A DNA stretch of 44,681 nucleotides from Candidatus Kaiserbacteria bacterium RIFCSPHIGHO2_01_FULL_53_31. GTDB taxonomy: Bacteria > Patescibacteriota > Minisyncoccia > Phycocordibacterales > Phycocordibacteraceae. Made by a program: the position numbers and the translations under genes. This document shows positions 1 to 6,568 of this stretch, piece after piece; within the stretch, counting starts at the first letter, position 1, and every line of letters starts with the position of its first letter. The stretch is taken from NCBI GenBank assembly GCA_001781095.1, contig MFKU01000011.1, forward strand, positions 25,669 to 70,349. Reading direction: 5' to 3'. The notes under the pieces were generated by a model. It saw nothing but the letters and a program-made list of their open reading frames with translations. It searched no databases and was not told where the DNA came from.

Positions 1-33
1 CGATTGTGTTCGACCACAGTAAATCCGATCTGC

Positions 34-405
34 TTAGCCTGAAGATGAAGAAAACGATAAGGGGAAGCGGAGCACTCGAATACGCCAATCCCGCGCGAGG
101 GAACAAACATTTTCAGGAGATACAAGAATTTGCACGAGCTTATCATTATGCATTTCGATCTTTACAAACGAAGGGAAGGACTGGCTCGGTAATTGCTCGA
201 ATGGCAGGAATAGCTCAGCGATCACGCGCAATCGTCCGTCTTTCGTCTTGTTACTGCTGCCCAGATTGCTTGCCACTGGTGCAGTTGCGACCTGATAAAG
301 GGCAGACTCAACCTTGAGTTGGCAAGGGATCAAAAACGGTACAGCAATCCAAAGCACAACCAACAACAGAAGTACTATGCCCACCAGTTTTAAAAGATGT
401 TTCAT
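34..405 (-). CDS. Small membrane-anchored protein, unknown function
   Basis: The product is 123 residues and I do not recognise its family. Residues 5-27 are strongly hydrophobic after MKHLLK, giving one N-terminal anchor or uncleaved signal segment, with the rest predicted outside the cell. The start is supported by a TATAAT box ending 6 nt upstream of ATG with no Shine-Dalgarno, the arrangement expected of a leaderless mRNA. An overlapping plus-strand ORF has no comparable start signal and was rejected. The gene ends 33 nt from the window edge. Confidence 0.6.
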   Translation of the reverse strand: MKHLLKLVGIVLLLLVVLWIAVPFLIPCQLKVESALYQVATAPVASNLGSSNKTKDGRLRVIAELFLPFEQLPSQSFPSFVKIEMHNDKLVQILVSPENVCSLARDWRIRVLRFPLSFSSSSG

Positions 406-411
406 AGCGCA

Positions 412-417
412 ATTATA
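412..417 (-). promoter_or_regulatory. -10 box (TATAAT) for the 123-aa anchored protein
   Basis: On the minus strand TATAAT is followed by 6 nt and then ATG. Transcription would begin at or next to the start codon, so the mRNA should be leaderless. No clear -35 was assigned. Confidence 0.5.
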
Positions 418-442
418 ACTCAGTCAGGCGAACAGAGTGAGA

Positions 443-464
443 AAGTTGCCGGATCCGGCAACTT
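443..464. repeat. 22-nt perfect palindrome (AAGTTGCCGGA arms)
   Basis: Arms AAGTTGCCGGA and TCCGGCAACTT meet with no loop. A similar hairpin (AAAAAGTTGCC/GGCAACTTTTT) lies at 44575-44602 near the other end of the window. It may serve as a transcription terminator or belong to a repeat family. The surrounding 406-533 stretch otherwise shows nothing I can assign. Confidence 0.6.
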
Positions 465-533
465 ACCCCGTCTTGAAGTGAATCCAAACTCGCCTACGCT
501 AAAGGACACGCAGGTGTGGCTCGTGATTACGGG

Positions 534-797
534 TTAAGCGGCCCGCTTGCGGATACGAGCGTCTCCGATCTGCTTCAAAGAAGCGGAGTATTGAGCGCAC
601 CAGAAAATGCCACTTTTCATTGTAGTTTGAACGTCTATCGGGTCGCCGCACTGAAAGTTGCTTAATATAAACCCGCTAGTTTGAGTAGGTTGTTCGGGAT
701 TGCTTTCTTGTTGATTTCGACAGAACGCCGCTTCAAGATTCAAAAGCGCATCAAAAATCGGAGCCGAAACAGATTTTATTATAATCCCGTTCAGCAC
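534..797 (-). CDS. Hypothetical ORF, weakly supported
   Basis: This 87-codon frame begins with GTG and lies downstream of the 183-aa anchored protein in the same reading frame: after that gene's TAA the frame stays open through about 11 further codons to this GTG. No motif, signal sequence or ribosome-binding site supports it. It could be the remnant C-terminus of a longer protein or simply an open frame. I list it because there is no better explanation for the stretch. Confidence 0.25.
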   Translation of the reverse strand: MLNGIIIKSVSAPIFDALLNLEAAFCRNQQESNPEQPTQTSGFILSNFQCGDPIDVQTTMKSGIFWCAQYSASLKQIGDARIRKRAA

Positions 798-830
798 CTC
801 AAAGTGGTCCCGGTTTTGGTGAATAGTTGA

Positions 831-1382
831 TTACTCTTCACCGGAAATGGTAAAGAAATCTTTGCTACGACCAACGAGTTCTCGTCCGCCTGCTGGATAA
901 ACTTCAATTCTGTATCTGTTCTCGGCACTTTCAGAAGTCACTATCCACTTGTAGGTTCCGGTTGAGGCGGCGGGAACACTGGAAGCAACAATTTTGACAG
1001 AAACTTGGTTGCTTGGTGTTGTAGCTTGCAGAGCGATAGTCAGCGGTTCTTTTCCAGAATAATTTGTCCAGCGCACATCATATGTCTTGCCAACTTCTAG
1101 CTTCTCGCCACCATTTGGAGAAGATACCTGAATTCTATCCTGTTCGGGAACAAAACTAGCACCTTGTCCTTGTTGCGATTGGTCTACGAAATTCTGACCT
1201 CGAAATTCACATTGAGCAGGCAAAGTTTTTATGATAAACCCTCGAGTAGCCCCCTTACATTCTTCAAAGTTGGTTGGGGTTTTAGTCCAGTATCTTATAG
1301 GTGGTAACCCATAAAAATAAAAACCAATCCCAGCTAATAGAATCAATGAAACTATAATTAATATTATCTTTCTTGAAATCAT
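831..1382 (-). CDS. Membrane-anchored Kre9/Knh1-like extracellular domain protein
   Basis: The product is 183 residues. Residues 5-24 form one hydrophobic anchor and the rest is predicted extracytoplasmic. From about residue 86 it carries IQVSSPNGGEKLEVGKTYDV, the opening of the Ser/Thr-rich Kre9/KNH-type beta-sandwich domain ('SPNGGE..W..G....I.W'), which is frequent in surface proteins of candidate phyla. The domain ends near FFTISG at the C-terminus, so there is one copy. The ATG lies 4 nt after the stop of a possible 31-codon upstream ORF. A cell-surface role is inferred; the ligand is unknown. Confidence 0.75.
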   Translation of the reverse strand: MISRKIILIIVSLILLAGIGFYFYGLPPIRYWTKTPTNFEECKGATRGFIIKTLPAQCEFRGQNFVDQSQQGQGASFVPEQDRIQVSSPNGGEKLEVGKTYDVRWTNYSGKEPLTIALQATTPSNQVSVKIVASSVPAASTGTYKWIVTSESAENRYRIEVYPAGGRELVGRSKDFFTISGEE

Positions 1383-1386
1383 ATGA

Positions 1387-1482
1387 CTAAAGATTTTCTT
1401 CTTCCAAAATTAAAACATGGTTCGAGCCGATGTTTTTCTCCGGGTTCTTTTGCGGTTTTGAGCGGTGCAGGTTCAAGTTCAT
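1387..1482 (-). CDS. Possible 31-aa leader-type ORF
   Basis: ATG to TAG encodes 31 residues, is charged and polar, and ends with LEEENL. It stops 4 nt before the ATG of the 183-aa anchored protein, an arrangement that would allow translational coupling. No family or clear ribosome-binding site was seen, so it may be chance. Confidence 0.25.
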   Translation of the reverse strand: MNLNLHRSKPQKNPEKNIGSNHVLILEEENL

Positions 1483-1503
1483 CTTAACATAATTTCCTAT
1501 CTG

Positions 1504-1580
1504 TGGTGCGCCCGCCTGGATTCGGACCAGGGACCCATCGCTTAAGAGGCGATTGCTCTAACCAACTGAGCTACGGGCGC
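1504..1580 (-). tRNA. tRNA-Lys (CTT), CCA encoded
   Basis: Cloverleaf on the minus strand: acceptor GCGCCCG/CGGGCGC, D-arm GCTC..GAGC, anticodon stem ATCGC/GCGAT with loop CTCTTAA (anticodon CTT, T33 present), T-arm CCTGG/CCAGG, discriminator A and a genome-encoded CCA. Its 5' acceptor strand overlaps the last 10 nt of the upstream same-strand HTH gene. Confidence 0.93.
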
Positions 1581-2323
1581 ATGGTCCTAATATAATTGAG
1601 ATTAACCGGTTTTTCAATGCTTCGCAGGTGTATCCACCTATTATGTATAGTGTCTGATCTTTTTTTATATCGATGTAATGCGCCTTGAAGCCATCCGTAT
1701 ATTCGATGCTTATTATCCGTACTCTTTGGCACTCGTATCTTGATAGTTCCGTAATACAGATTATTTTTCTTTATTCCTTTTGAGATTGGCTTCACAAAAC
1801 TTTTCCCAAATTGCGAAATCGGGATGCCGGTCAGCGATGACCAAAATCGCTTAAGTTCTCTATCGTCCTGTTGTGGATAGATATTTAGCCACGCTTTAAA
1901 TGTCACTGGAGGAACTTTAAATATATCGGCGAACCAGTCTGTCATAAAAAGAATTAAAAGCGGATCAGAATTCGTTATTTCAATAGCACCGCCCTTGGAA
2001 CCTTCTGCCCAATACAGACCTGCGCCGAGCAGGCGGTAGGCTTCTGACGAAATCGGCGATGATATTTCTGCCTTGGCTGATTCGATAATAGCCTCGACTT
2101 CGCGCCGGCGACGCTCCTTGTTGCTCTGTGATCCAAGAGACATATTTCTAATACGTGCGGTATAAAGTCGCTCGCGATGCTCATTGGATAACGGAATGCT
2201 TTTCAACCAGAAGCTCAGAGTGCTTTTGGACACCCCGAGTTCGCGACCGATAACGGTATAACTGATGCCACGTTTTCGCATTGATTGAGCTCTCCTTTTC
2301 AATTCCTTTCTGTTTATATCCAT
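1571..2323 (-). CDS. HTH protein with LAGLIDADG-like C-terminal region
   Basis: The product is 250 residues. Residues 1-45 form a helix-turn-helix of the resolvase/transposase type (RGISYTVIGRELGVSKSTLS). From about residue 95, LLGAGLYWAEGSKGG resembles a LAGLIDADG dodecapeptide, followed by NSDPLLILFMTDWF and later NNLYYGTIKIRV, which fits the homing-endonuclease-like fold used in several HTH regulators. Catalytic competence cannot be judged. It has TATAAT 8 nt before ATG. The last codons and the TAG stop lie inside the 5' acceptor strand of tRNA-Lys on the same strand, so full-length mRNA and mature tRNA cannot come from one transcript. It could be a regulator or a domesticated mobile endonuclease. 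Confidence 0.7.
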   Translation of the reverse strand: MDINRKELKRRAQSMRKRGISYTVIGRELGVSKSTLSFWLKSIPLSNEHRERLYTARIRNMSLGSQSNKERRRREVEAIIESAKAEISSPISSEAYRLLGAGLYWAEGSKGGAIEITNSDPLLILFMTDWFADIFKVPPVTFKAWLNIYPQQDDRELKRFWSSLTGIPISQFGKSFVKPISKGIKKNNLYYGTIKIRVPKSTDNKHRIYGWLQGALHRYKKRSDTIHNRWIHLRSIEKPVNLNYIRTMRP

Positions 2324-2331
2324 ACCTCGGT

Positions 2332-2337
2332 ATTATA
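2332..2337 (-). promoter_or_regulatory. -10 box (TATAAT) for the HTH/LAGLIDADG-like gene
   Basis: On the minus strand TATAAT is followed by ACCGAGGT and then ATG. The 8-nt gap predicts a leaderless or near-leaderless message, although GAGG could act as a weak ribosome-binding site on a longer transcript. Confidence 0.5.
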
Positions 2338-2426
2338 CCATATGCAGATGCTGGACTTAATGGTTATCAACAGGGTTCTGATATAGTAACTATATGCCCT
2401 TCTTCGCATAAAGCCTCGAAGGACAA

Positions 2427-2508
2427 GCTGGGGTGGCGAAATTGGTAGACGCACTAGCCTTAGGAGCTAGCGCCGCAAGGCATGGAGGTTCGATTCCTCT
2501 CCCCAGCA
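2427..2508 (+). tRNA. tRNA-Leu (TAG)
   Basis: Acceptor GCTGGGG/CCCCAGC with discriminator A; anticodon stem CTAGC/GCTAG with loop CTTAGGA (anticodon TAG); long variable arm GCGCCGCAAGGC typical of a class II tRNA; T-arm GAGG TTCGATT CCTC. CCA is not encoded (the next bases are CA). It is followed by a tRNA-derived structured element that copies its 3' end. Confidence 0.93.
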
Positions 2509-2533
2509 CAAATGAGAGTGGAACGAACGATTG

Positions 2534-2685
2534 TGCTGGGAGCACGACGCCTGCGCGTCGTGCTCGAGAGGACTCGAACGCCGGAGCATGTTTTCTTCAG
2601 CAGAAGAAAACGGCGAGGTGGTGCCTAGCCCGAATGCGAGCGACGGCGAGCACGAGAGACGAGGGAGAGATTCCTCTCCCCAGCA
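2534..2685 (+). repeat. tRNA-Leu-derived structured element (pseudo-tRNA)
   Basis: Outer arms TGCTGGG (2534-2540) and CCCAGCA (2679-2685) reproduce a tRNA acceptor stem. The 18-nt stretch GATTCCTCTCCCCAGCAC at 2669-2686 is identical to the 3' end of tRNA-Leu at 2492-2509. The interior is not a cloverleaf: it holds an 11-bp hairpin (2540-2550/2555-2565, loop CTGC) and a 9-bp hairpin (2590-2598/2603-2611, loop AGCA). It has no credible ORF and no intact anticodon arm. It could be a degenerate tandem tRNA copy, an attachment-site duplication or a tRNA-tail repeat. Confidence 0.55.
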
Positions 2686-2785
2686 CTGCTTGACTTTTAG
2701 TATGATTAGTGTATTATGCACATTGGTATAAGAGGTCTTTGAGCAATCCAACAACAAACAATCAGCACAAAGGAAGGAGAAGTGC

Positions 2786-3871
2786 ATGATAAGCCCAAAA
2801 ACGAGCCAGGTCACTGGTCTGGCAGTTAGTGTGATCGTCCTCGTCGCAGTCTACTTCATAACGTCGAGCCTCTTCGCTTACGTGCTGGATTTCTGGCACA
2901 TCGGTGAGGTGCTCGGCCCCGTGGCAGGAATTGGTCTCGGCGGTCTCGCGGCCTTCGAGATGTATACACTCCAACAGCGGGAAGTCCCTCTCTATTGGGT
3001 CGGTGTCGTCCTTTTCCTCGGCAAGCCAACTGGCTGGATATGTGAAAACGGTATCCATTGGATTTTTCCGCTCTGTTCTCTCCAAAACGTGCCGGGGGAA
3101 GATAAGAAATACATCGTCATGATGCCCCAAGAGAAGATCAGTGCGCAAGATGGCGCGTTGATTTTCTTCGGGGTTTCAGATGAACCCATGAAGAGAAATC
3201 GCGTGCAATACTCGGTGATTGATCCGTTGTTGTACATAGCGACGGACAATCCCGAAGACTCGCTCAAAGAAGCGTACCTTGAGCAAGCGCGCCTCTTCTT
3301 CAGTCAGGCAGCGAGCCCGATTGGAGTAAAAGACGAAAAGACGGTCTTCAGCGACTACGTCATGCTTCCACCAGAGGATGATCCCGACCCAACTGGATCT
3401 CGCGATGACTTCAGAGAACGTCTGGGGAGCATGACGTACCTTGACACCGGAGTCCCCGACGCTTCTGGGAAAAAGTCCCGCCCGTGTTTATTCAGTAAAG
3501 AGTCGGTTGCCACAATCATGGCGAATGCCGGCGAGTTCAGAGAGAACGCGGCCAAATGGGGGCTCGGCCGGATAATGGCCTTTACGCCGAACGTCCGGGC
3601 TAACCCGGCAACGGAGGAAGCGGCGGCGAAGAAGCAACAAGAGAAGGAAGCCGCCGAGAGCCTCCGGATCGAGGCGGAGAATGTGATTCGGCTTGCGAAG
3701 AAAATGATTGACGACGACGGAGTCAGTCCCGACCTCGCGGGAACCTTGATTGCCGCAATTGGAGGACAGAACGTCAACGTTGATAACAAGACGTTTACTA
3801 TTTCCGGACTCCCTGAGGTGATCCGCCTTCTCGGGGAGAAGGCGATCGAAAGCCTGAAAGACAAGAAATAG
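2786..3871 (+). CDS. SPFH/band-7-like membrane protein
   Basis: The product is 361 residues. Three hydrophobic segments lie near residues 10-32, 42-58 and 68-80. They are followed by a region (about 105-175) with the pattern of a band-7/SPFH domain: a polar strand after KKYIVMMPQEK, then VQYSVIDPLLYI. The C-terminal part (about 270-330) is Ala/Glu/Lys-rich and probably helical, as in stomatin-type proteins. Known family members are membrane scaffolds; the role here is inferred. The start has a strong Shine-Dalgarno (AAGGAAGGAG), unlike many genes in the window. It is followed after 10 nt by a second SD-led gene, so the two form an operon ending at the terminator near 4349. Confidence 0.6.
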   Translation: MISPKTSQVTGLAVSVIVLVAVYFITSSLFAYVLDFWHIGEVLGPVAGIGLGGLAAFEMYTLQQREVPLYWVGVVLFLGKPTGWICENGIHWIFPLCSLQNVPGEDKKYIVMMPQEKISAQDGALIFFGVSDEPMKRNRVQYSVIDPLLYIATDNPEDSLKEAYLEQARLFFSQAASPIGVKDEKTVFSDYVMLPPEDDPDPTGSRDDFRERLGSMTYLDTGVPDASGKKSRPCLFSKESVATIMANAGEFRENAAKWGLGRIMAFTPNVRANPATEEAAAKKQQEKEAAESLRIEAENVIRLAKKMIDDDGVSPDLAGTLIAAIGGQNVNVDNKTFTISGLPEVIRLLGEKAIESLKDKK

Positions 3872-3881
3872 GAGGACAAAC

Positions 3882-4334
3882 ATGGCTAATAATCCATCAG
3901 TGCTGAAGCCGCCACCCGCGCCACCAGAGAGCAAAAAGGATACTCCGGGGGCGCGTGTACCCATCTCGGCGGACGTGAAAAAATGGACATTGCTGATGCT
4001 CGGTGCGTTACTGGTCATCATTACCATAACTCGCATAGCTGCACTCATGCGACACGACCAGGATCAAGAGCGACATGACACCTGTGCGGCCGTAAGCGCG
4101 TACAAGACGCTTCGGTGTTCAGTCGGCACATCGTGTTCATATTGGTTCGGCTCGGAACCGGACGCAGCATTGCCCGGGTACAATGCGTGCAGCTTCCCCA
4201 AAGAGATGGTACGAAGCGAGTACCGTATCAACAAACGCGGACTCGGCGAATACCGTCTCTGTGCGGAGACAGGGAGAGTTGACGTCGCCTACCGGGCGAT
4301 CAAGGGCGACTGCCCACTTACCCTTCCTGAGTGA
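3882..4334 (+). CDS. Single-pass membrane protein, unknown function
   Basis: The product is 150 residues. A Pro-rich N-terminus (PSVLKPPPAPPESK) is followed by one TM helix at about residues 34-53 and a Cys-containing extracytoplasmic tail with about six Cys, which suggests disulfides. I do not recognise the family. A perfect AGGAGG lies 6 nt before ATG. It is the second gene after the band-7-like gene and ends 15 nt before a strong terminator, so the two proteins may act together at the membrane. Confidence 0.65.
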   Translation: MANNPSVLKPPPAPPESKKDTPGARVPISADVKKWTLLMLGALLVIITITRIAALMRHDQDQERHDTCAAVSAYKTLRCSVGTSCSYWFGSEPDAALPGYNACSFPKEMVRSEYRINKRGLGEYRLCAETGRVDVAYRAIKGDCPLTLPE

Positions 4335-4348
4335 GCTGTTGTTTAGGC

Positions 4349-4383
4349 CCGCGGCGCCCCTGGCGCCGCGGTTTTTCTTTTTT
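4349..4383 (+). terminator. Rho-independent terminator
   Basis: A 10-bp GC stem CCGCGGCGCC/GGCGCCGCGG with loop CCT is followed by TTTTTCTTTTTT. It ends the band-7-like operon. The last two bases overlap the stop of the convergent minus-strand array. Confidence 0.9.
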
Positions 4384-4654
4384 ATGAACCAGCCGGCTTT
4401 TGTATAGGCGCCAGATCAAATGTCCCGAGCGCGATATTAATAATGCCGAACGCTCCGAAGATAATCACAAGCCCGATGAGCCCCCAAAATATCGCACTGC
4501 GTCCCTCCTCGCGCTTCTTTACATCTCCTGCGTGCGCAATAAACTCAAACACGCCCCAGATGAATACTATAAAGGCGCCCGCGGAGAGAAGCAAGATAAC
4601 CGGATTGATGATCTGCGTGACAACCTTCGCGATGAATCGTTCGAGTACGATCAT
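4382..4654 (-). CDS. Two-TM 'WG' protein, array copy 1
   Basis: The product is 90 residues. TM1 spans about 17-37 (AFIVFIWGVFEF), a short charged loop follows (GDVKKREEGR), and TM2 spans about 55-77 (FWGLIGLVIIFGAFGIIN) and ends in GTF. It has no signal peptide. It belongs to the same paralogous family as the next four upstream genes, with the pattern AFxxFxWG - K..GR - WGxxG - WGxxNxxxGTF. This architecture resembles TrbC/VirB2-type pilins and is common and uncharacterised in candidate phyla. Its ATG overlaps the TAA of the preceding gene by 1 nt, so translation is probably coupled. It is the last gene of the array. Confidence 0.75.
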   Translation of the reverse strand: MIVLERFIAKVVTQIINPVILLLSAGAFIVFIWGVFEFIAHAGDVKKREEGRSAIFWGLIGLVIIFGAFGIINIALGTFDLAPIQKPAGS

Positions 4655-5028
4655 TAATCGCCGATCTGAACACCAGCATCCGGCGTGCCGCCCGCAGGGC
4701 CAGTGTTATCCCCGAACCGTATGGTGCCGGTCAGGATATTCACGAGACCCCAAATGGAAACCATCACGAAGAAGCCAATAAGACTGTAGAGCATAAGGTT
4801 CTTCCCCTTGTCCTTCACGTCATCGGAGTTAGCGCCCAAGATGAAAGTGTTAAACGCGCCCCACAGGAAGAAGATAAACGCAATTGCGAAGAGGACCGGT
4901 ACAATGACGTTGTTGATCGTATTGATGATAAACGAGCCGACGTCCGAGACGTTGTTTATCGCGGCGAGAGAGACGAGCGGAAGCGTGAAGGCGGTAGCGA
5001 GCGAGACGAGAGCGAGGACTTTTTTCAT
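4654..5028 (-). CDS. Two-TM 'WG' protein with signal peptide, array copy 2
   Basis: I chose the ATG giving MKKVLALVSLATAFTLPLVS, a typical signal peptide with a likely cut after LAA. The longer frame from TTG at 5085 adds 19 polar residues and was rejected. The mature part has TM1 (AFIFFLWGAFNTF), loop GANSDDVKDKGKN and TM2 ending SIWGLVNILTGT, followed by a Gly/Pro tail. The product is 124 residues. Same family as its neighbours; the secreted topology supports pilin-like export. Confidence 0.75.
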   Translation of the reverse strand: MKKVLALVSLATAFTLPLVSLAAINNVSDVGSFIINTINNVIVPVLFAIAFIFFLWGAFNTFILGANSDDVKDKGKNLMLYSLIGFFVMVSIWGLVNILTGTIRFGDNTGPAGGTPDAGVQIGD

Positions 5029-5096
5029 AATGTAGGTGAGCTGGTAACGTTGATAAGTATAGCTTTCCCGCGGCAGAGCGGTCAAACCTTCCCTGC

Positions 5097-5396
5097 TTAC
5101 AGTAGTGGATAACGCGGCGCGACGCCGCCCTGCGGGAGATTAAAAGTGCCGCTCACAATATTGACGAGGCCCCATATCGAGAAAATGACCGCGAAGCCGA
5201 TAATACCCCACAGGACAAACTGTCTTCCGTCAGCGCGGTTCTTCTCGTCGGTTGCGCCGAGAATGAAGTAGTTATAGACACCCCAGAGGAAAGTAATGAA
5301 TGCGATAGCCAGCAGCACCGGCACAAAGAGGCGGTTGATGATATCGATAACGCTCCTCGAATAATACTGGAGATACGCGATGTTGATCCCATTCAT
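5097..5396 (-). CDS. Two-TM 'WG' protein, array copy 3
   Basis: The product is 99 residues from ATG (a GTG two codons upstream is the alternative). TM1 AFITFLWGVYNYF, loop GATDEKNRADGR and TM2 WGIIGFAVIFSIWGLVN ending in SGTF. It has no signal peptide; the N-terminal RSVIDIINRLFVPVL is amphipathic to hydrophobic. Of all the copies it most closely matches the 5866-6135 copy (shared YFxL..AD...R..GRQF). Function unknown. Confidence 0.75.
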   Translation of the reverse strand: MNGINIAYLQYYSRSVIDIINRLFVPVLLAIAFITFLWGVYNYFILGATDEKNRADGRQFVLWGIIGFAVIFSIWGLVNIVSGTFNLPQGGVAPRYPLL

Positions 5397-5405
5397 AGGC
5401 ACTTT

Positions 5406-5846
5406 TTAATACGATGTTGGGGGAGGTGGTGCGTAGTAGCCGGCGAGACCGAAGGTACCCACGACGACGTTCACCAGGCCCCAGATCGATATCATGATGG
5501 CGAACGCGACGACGCCCCAAAAGACGAGTTTGTGCCCTTTCTTAATTTCCTCCGGATCTCCGTTTGAGAAGATATATGCACTTGCAATGCCATAGAGAAA
5601 AACGATAAACGCAACCGCGAACAATACCGGAATCAACACGCCATTAATGATATAAAGAATCGTGCCAGCGACTTCACAGATTGAGCCGGCGCACCCGCCC
5701 CAGCCGCCGCCACCCCCATTGCCCCACGAGAATCCGAGAAAGCCGCTGCCATTGCTCGAAAGGCCCCCTACAACGGTCTGTGCCGATGCAAGAACTGGTG
5801 CAATAAAAATAGCGCTGATAACAATGGTGCGGGCGATTGATTTCAT
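5406..5846 (-). CDS. Two-TM 'WG' protein with signal peptide and Gly-rich linker, copy 4
   Basis: The product is 146 residues. The signal peptide MKSIARTIVISAIFIAPVLA is probably cut at ASA-QT. A Gly-rich stretch (about residues 32-52, NGGGGGWGGCAG) precedes TM1 (AFIVFLYGIASAYIF), loop GDPEEIKKGHK and TM2 (WGVVAF...SIWGLVN, GTF). The tail is YYAPPPP. The linker holds two Cys. It is the longest copy and the most likely to expose a surface segment. The downstream copy starts 9 nt after its stop. Confidence 0.75.
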   Translation of the reverse strand: MKSIARTIVISAIFIAPVLASAQTVVGGLSSNGSGFLGFSWGNGGGGGWGGCAGSICEVAGTILYIINGVLIPVLFAVAFIVFLYGIASAYIFSNGDPEEIKKGHKLVFWGVVAFAIMISIWGLVNVVVGTFGLAGYYAPPPPTSY

Positions 5847-5865
5847 ATGTGCTCAGTATGACACG

Positions 5866-6135
5866 CTATGCGGGAGGCAGGACGCCGAGCGTGGATAACA
5901 AAATATTAACGACTCCCCACACAGAGAAGAGCAACGCCATGCCGAGTATCCCCCAGAGAATAAACTGGCGCCCTTCCGCCCGCTTTGACTCATCAGCGCC
6001 CTGCAGAAAGAAATAATTGATAACTCCCCAGACAAAGACGAGAAACGCAAGTGTCATGATGACCGGTACAACGACGATATTTAGTGCGCCAATAATGCCC
6101 GTTGAACCGTCGCCTACGTATTGTGCGAAGGTCAT
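5866..6135 (-). CDS. Two-TM 'WG' protein, array copy 5
   Basis: I chose ATG at 6135 (TGA-T-ATG junction with the upstream gene) over a longer frame that runs 15 codons into it. The product is 89 residues. It opens MTFAQYVGDGSTG, then TM1 AFLVFVWGVINYFFL, loop GADESKRAEGR and TM2 WGILGMALLFSVWGVVN. No signal peptide. Translation is probably coupled to the pilin-like gene upstream. Confidence 0.75.
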   Translation of the reverse strand: MTFAQYVGDGSTGIIGALNIVVVPVIMTLAFLVFVWGVINYFFLQGADESKRAEGRQFILWGILGMALLFSVWGVVNILLSTLGVLPPA

Positions 6136-6136
6136 A

Positions 6137-6568
6137 TCAATTCCCGACGCGTAGCGCCTGTACGGTCTCGTAGATACCAACCGCGATTACTTGAGCACCA
6201 AGCAGGATAAGCGCACCGACTAGGGTCCAGAGGAGCGCAGTGCGGGCCGCAGTGAGCTTGCCCGGGTCGCCGCGCGCGACGACGAAGAGGAACCCGACAT
6301 ACACGAGCATGAAGATAACGACCACCGGGCCGACAATATCGGTAATTATTTCCAAAATATCGAGAACGAACGAATTGATTGTGGTGCCCGTGCCGAGCGG
6401 ATTAATCAGAGTGACCTCAGAGCCAGCGTTTGGCGACGGAGCGGTCGGTCCCATGTTGTTGGTACTCTGCGCAGGAACGGTCGGACCCATTAGATTAGTG
6501 GCCGCAAATGTCACTGGCGCGAATGCGAATAGAAGTAAGAAAGCGACGACTGAAAGGCGCGTGATCAT
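6137..6568 (-). CDS. TrbC/VirB2-family pilin-like protein
   Basis: The product is 143 residues. The signal peptide MITRLSVVAFLLLFAFAPVTFA is followed by a Pro/Asn/Thr linker with a repeated MGPT motif. Two TM segments (about 72-98 and 109-132) are separated by ARGDPGKLTAARTA, the small basic loop of TrbC/VirB2 conjugative pilins. Known members are exported, trimmed and polymerised into type IV secretion pili. No VirB4 or VirD4 ATPase lies in the window, so the assembly machinery must be elsewhere or absent. It overlaps the solute-binding protein stop by 4 nt (ATGA). Confidence 0.72.
   Translation of the reverse strand: MITRLSVVAFLLLFAFAPVTFAATNLMGPTVPAQSTNNMGPTAPSPNAGSEVTLINPLGTGTTINSFVLDILEIITDIVGPVVVIFMLVYVGFLFVVARGDPGKLTAARTALLWTLVGALILLGAQVIAVGIYETVQALRVGN

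Noticed and set aside
6-317. 103-codon plus-strand ORF
   Set aside because: It overlaps the minus-strand anchored protein, which has a TM segment and a leaderless-type promoter; this frame has neither.
2433-2693. 86-codon ORF through tRNA-Leu
   Set aside because: It reads through the tRNA and the structured repeat and has no protein-like composition.
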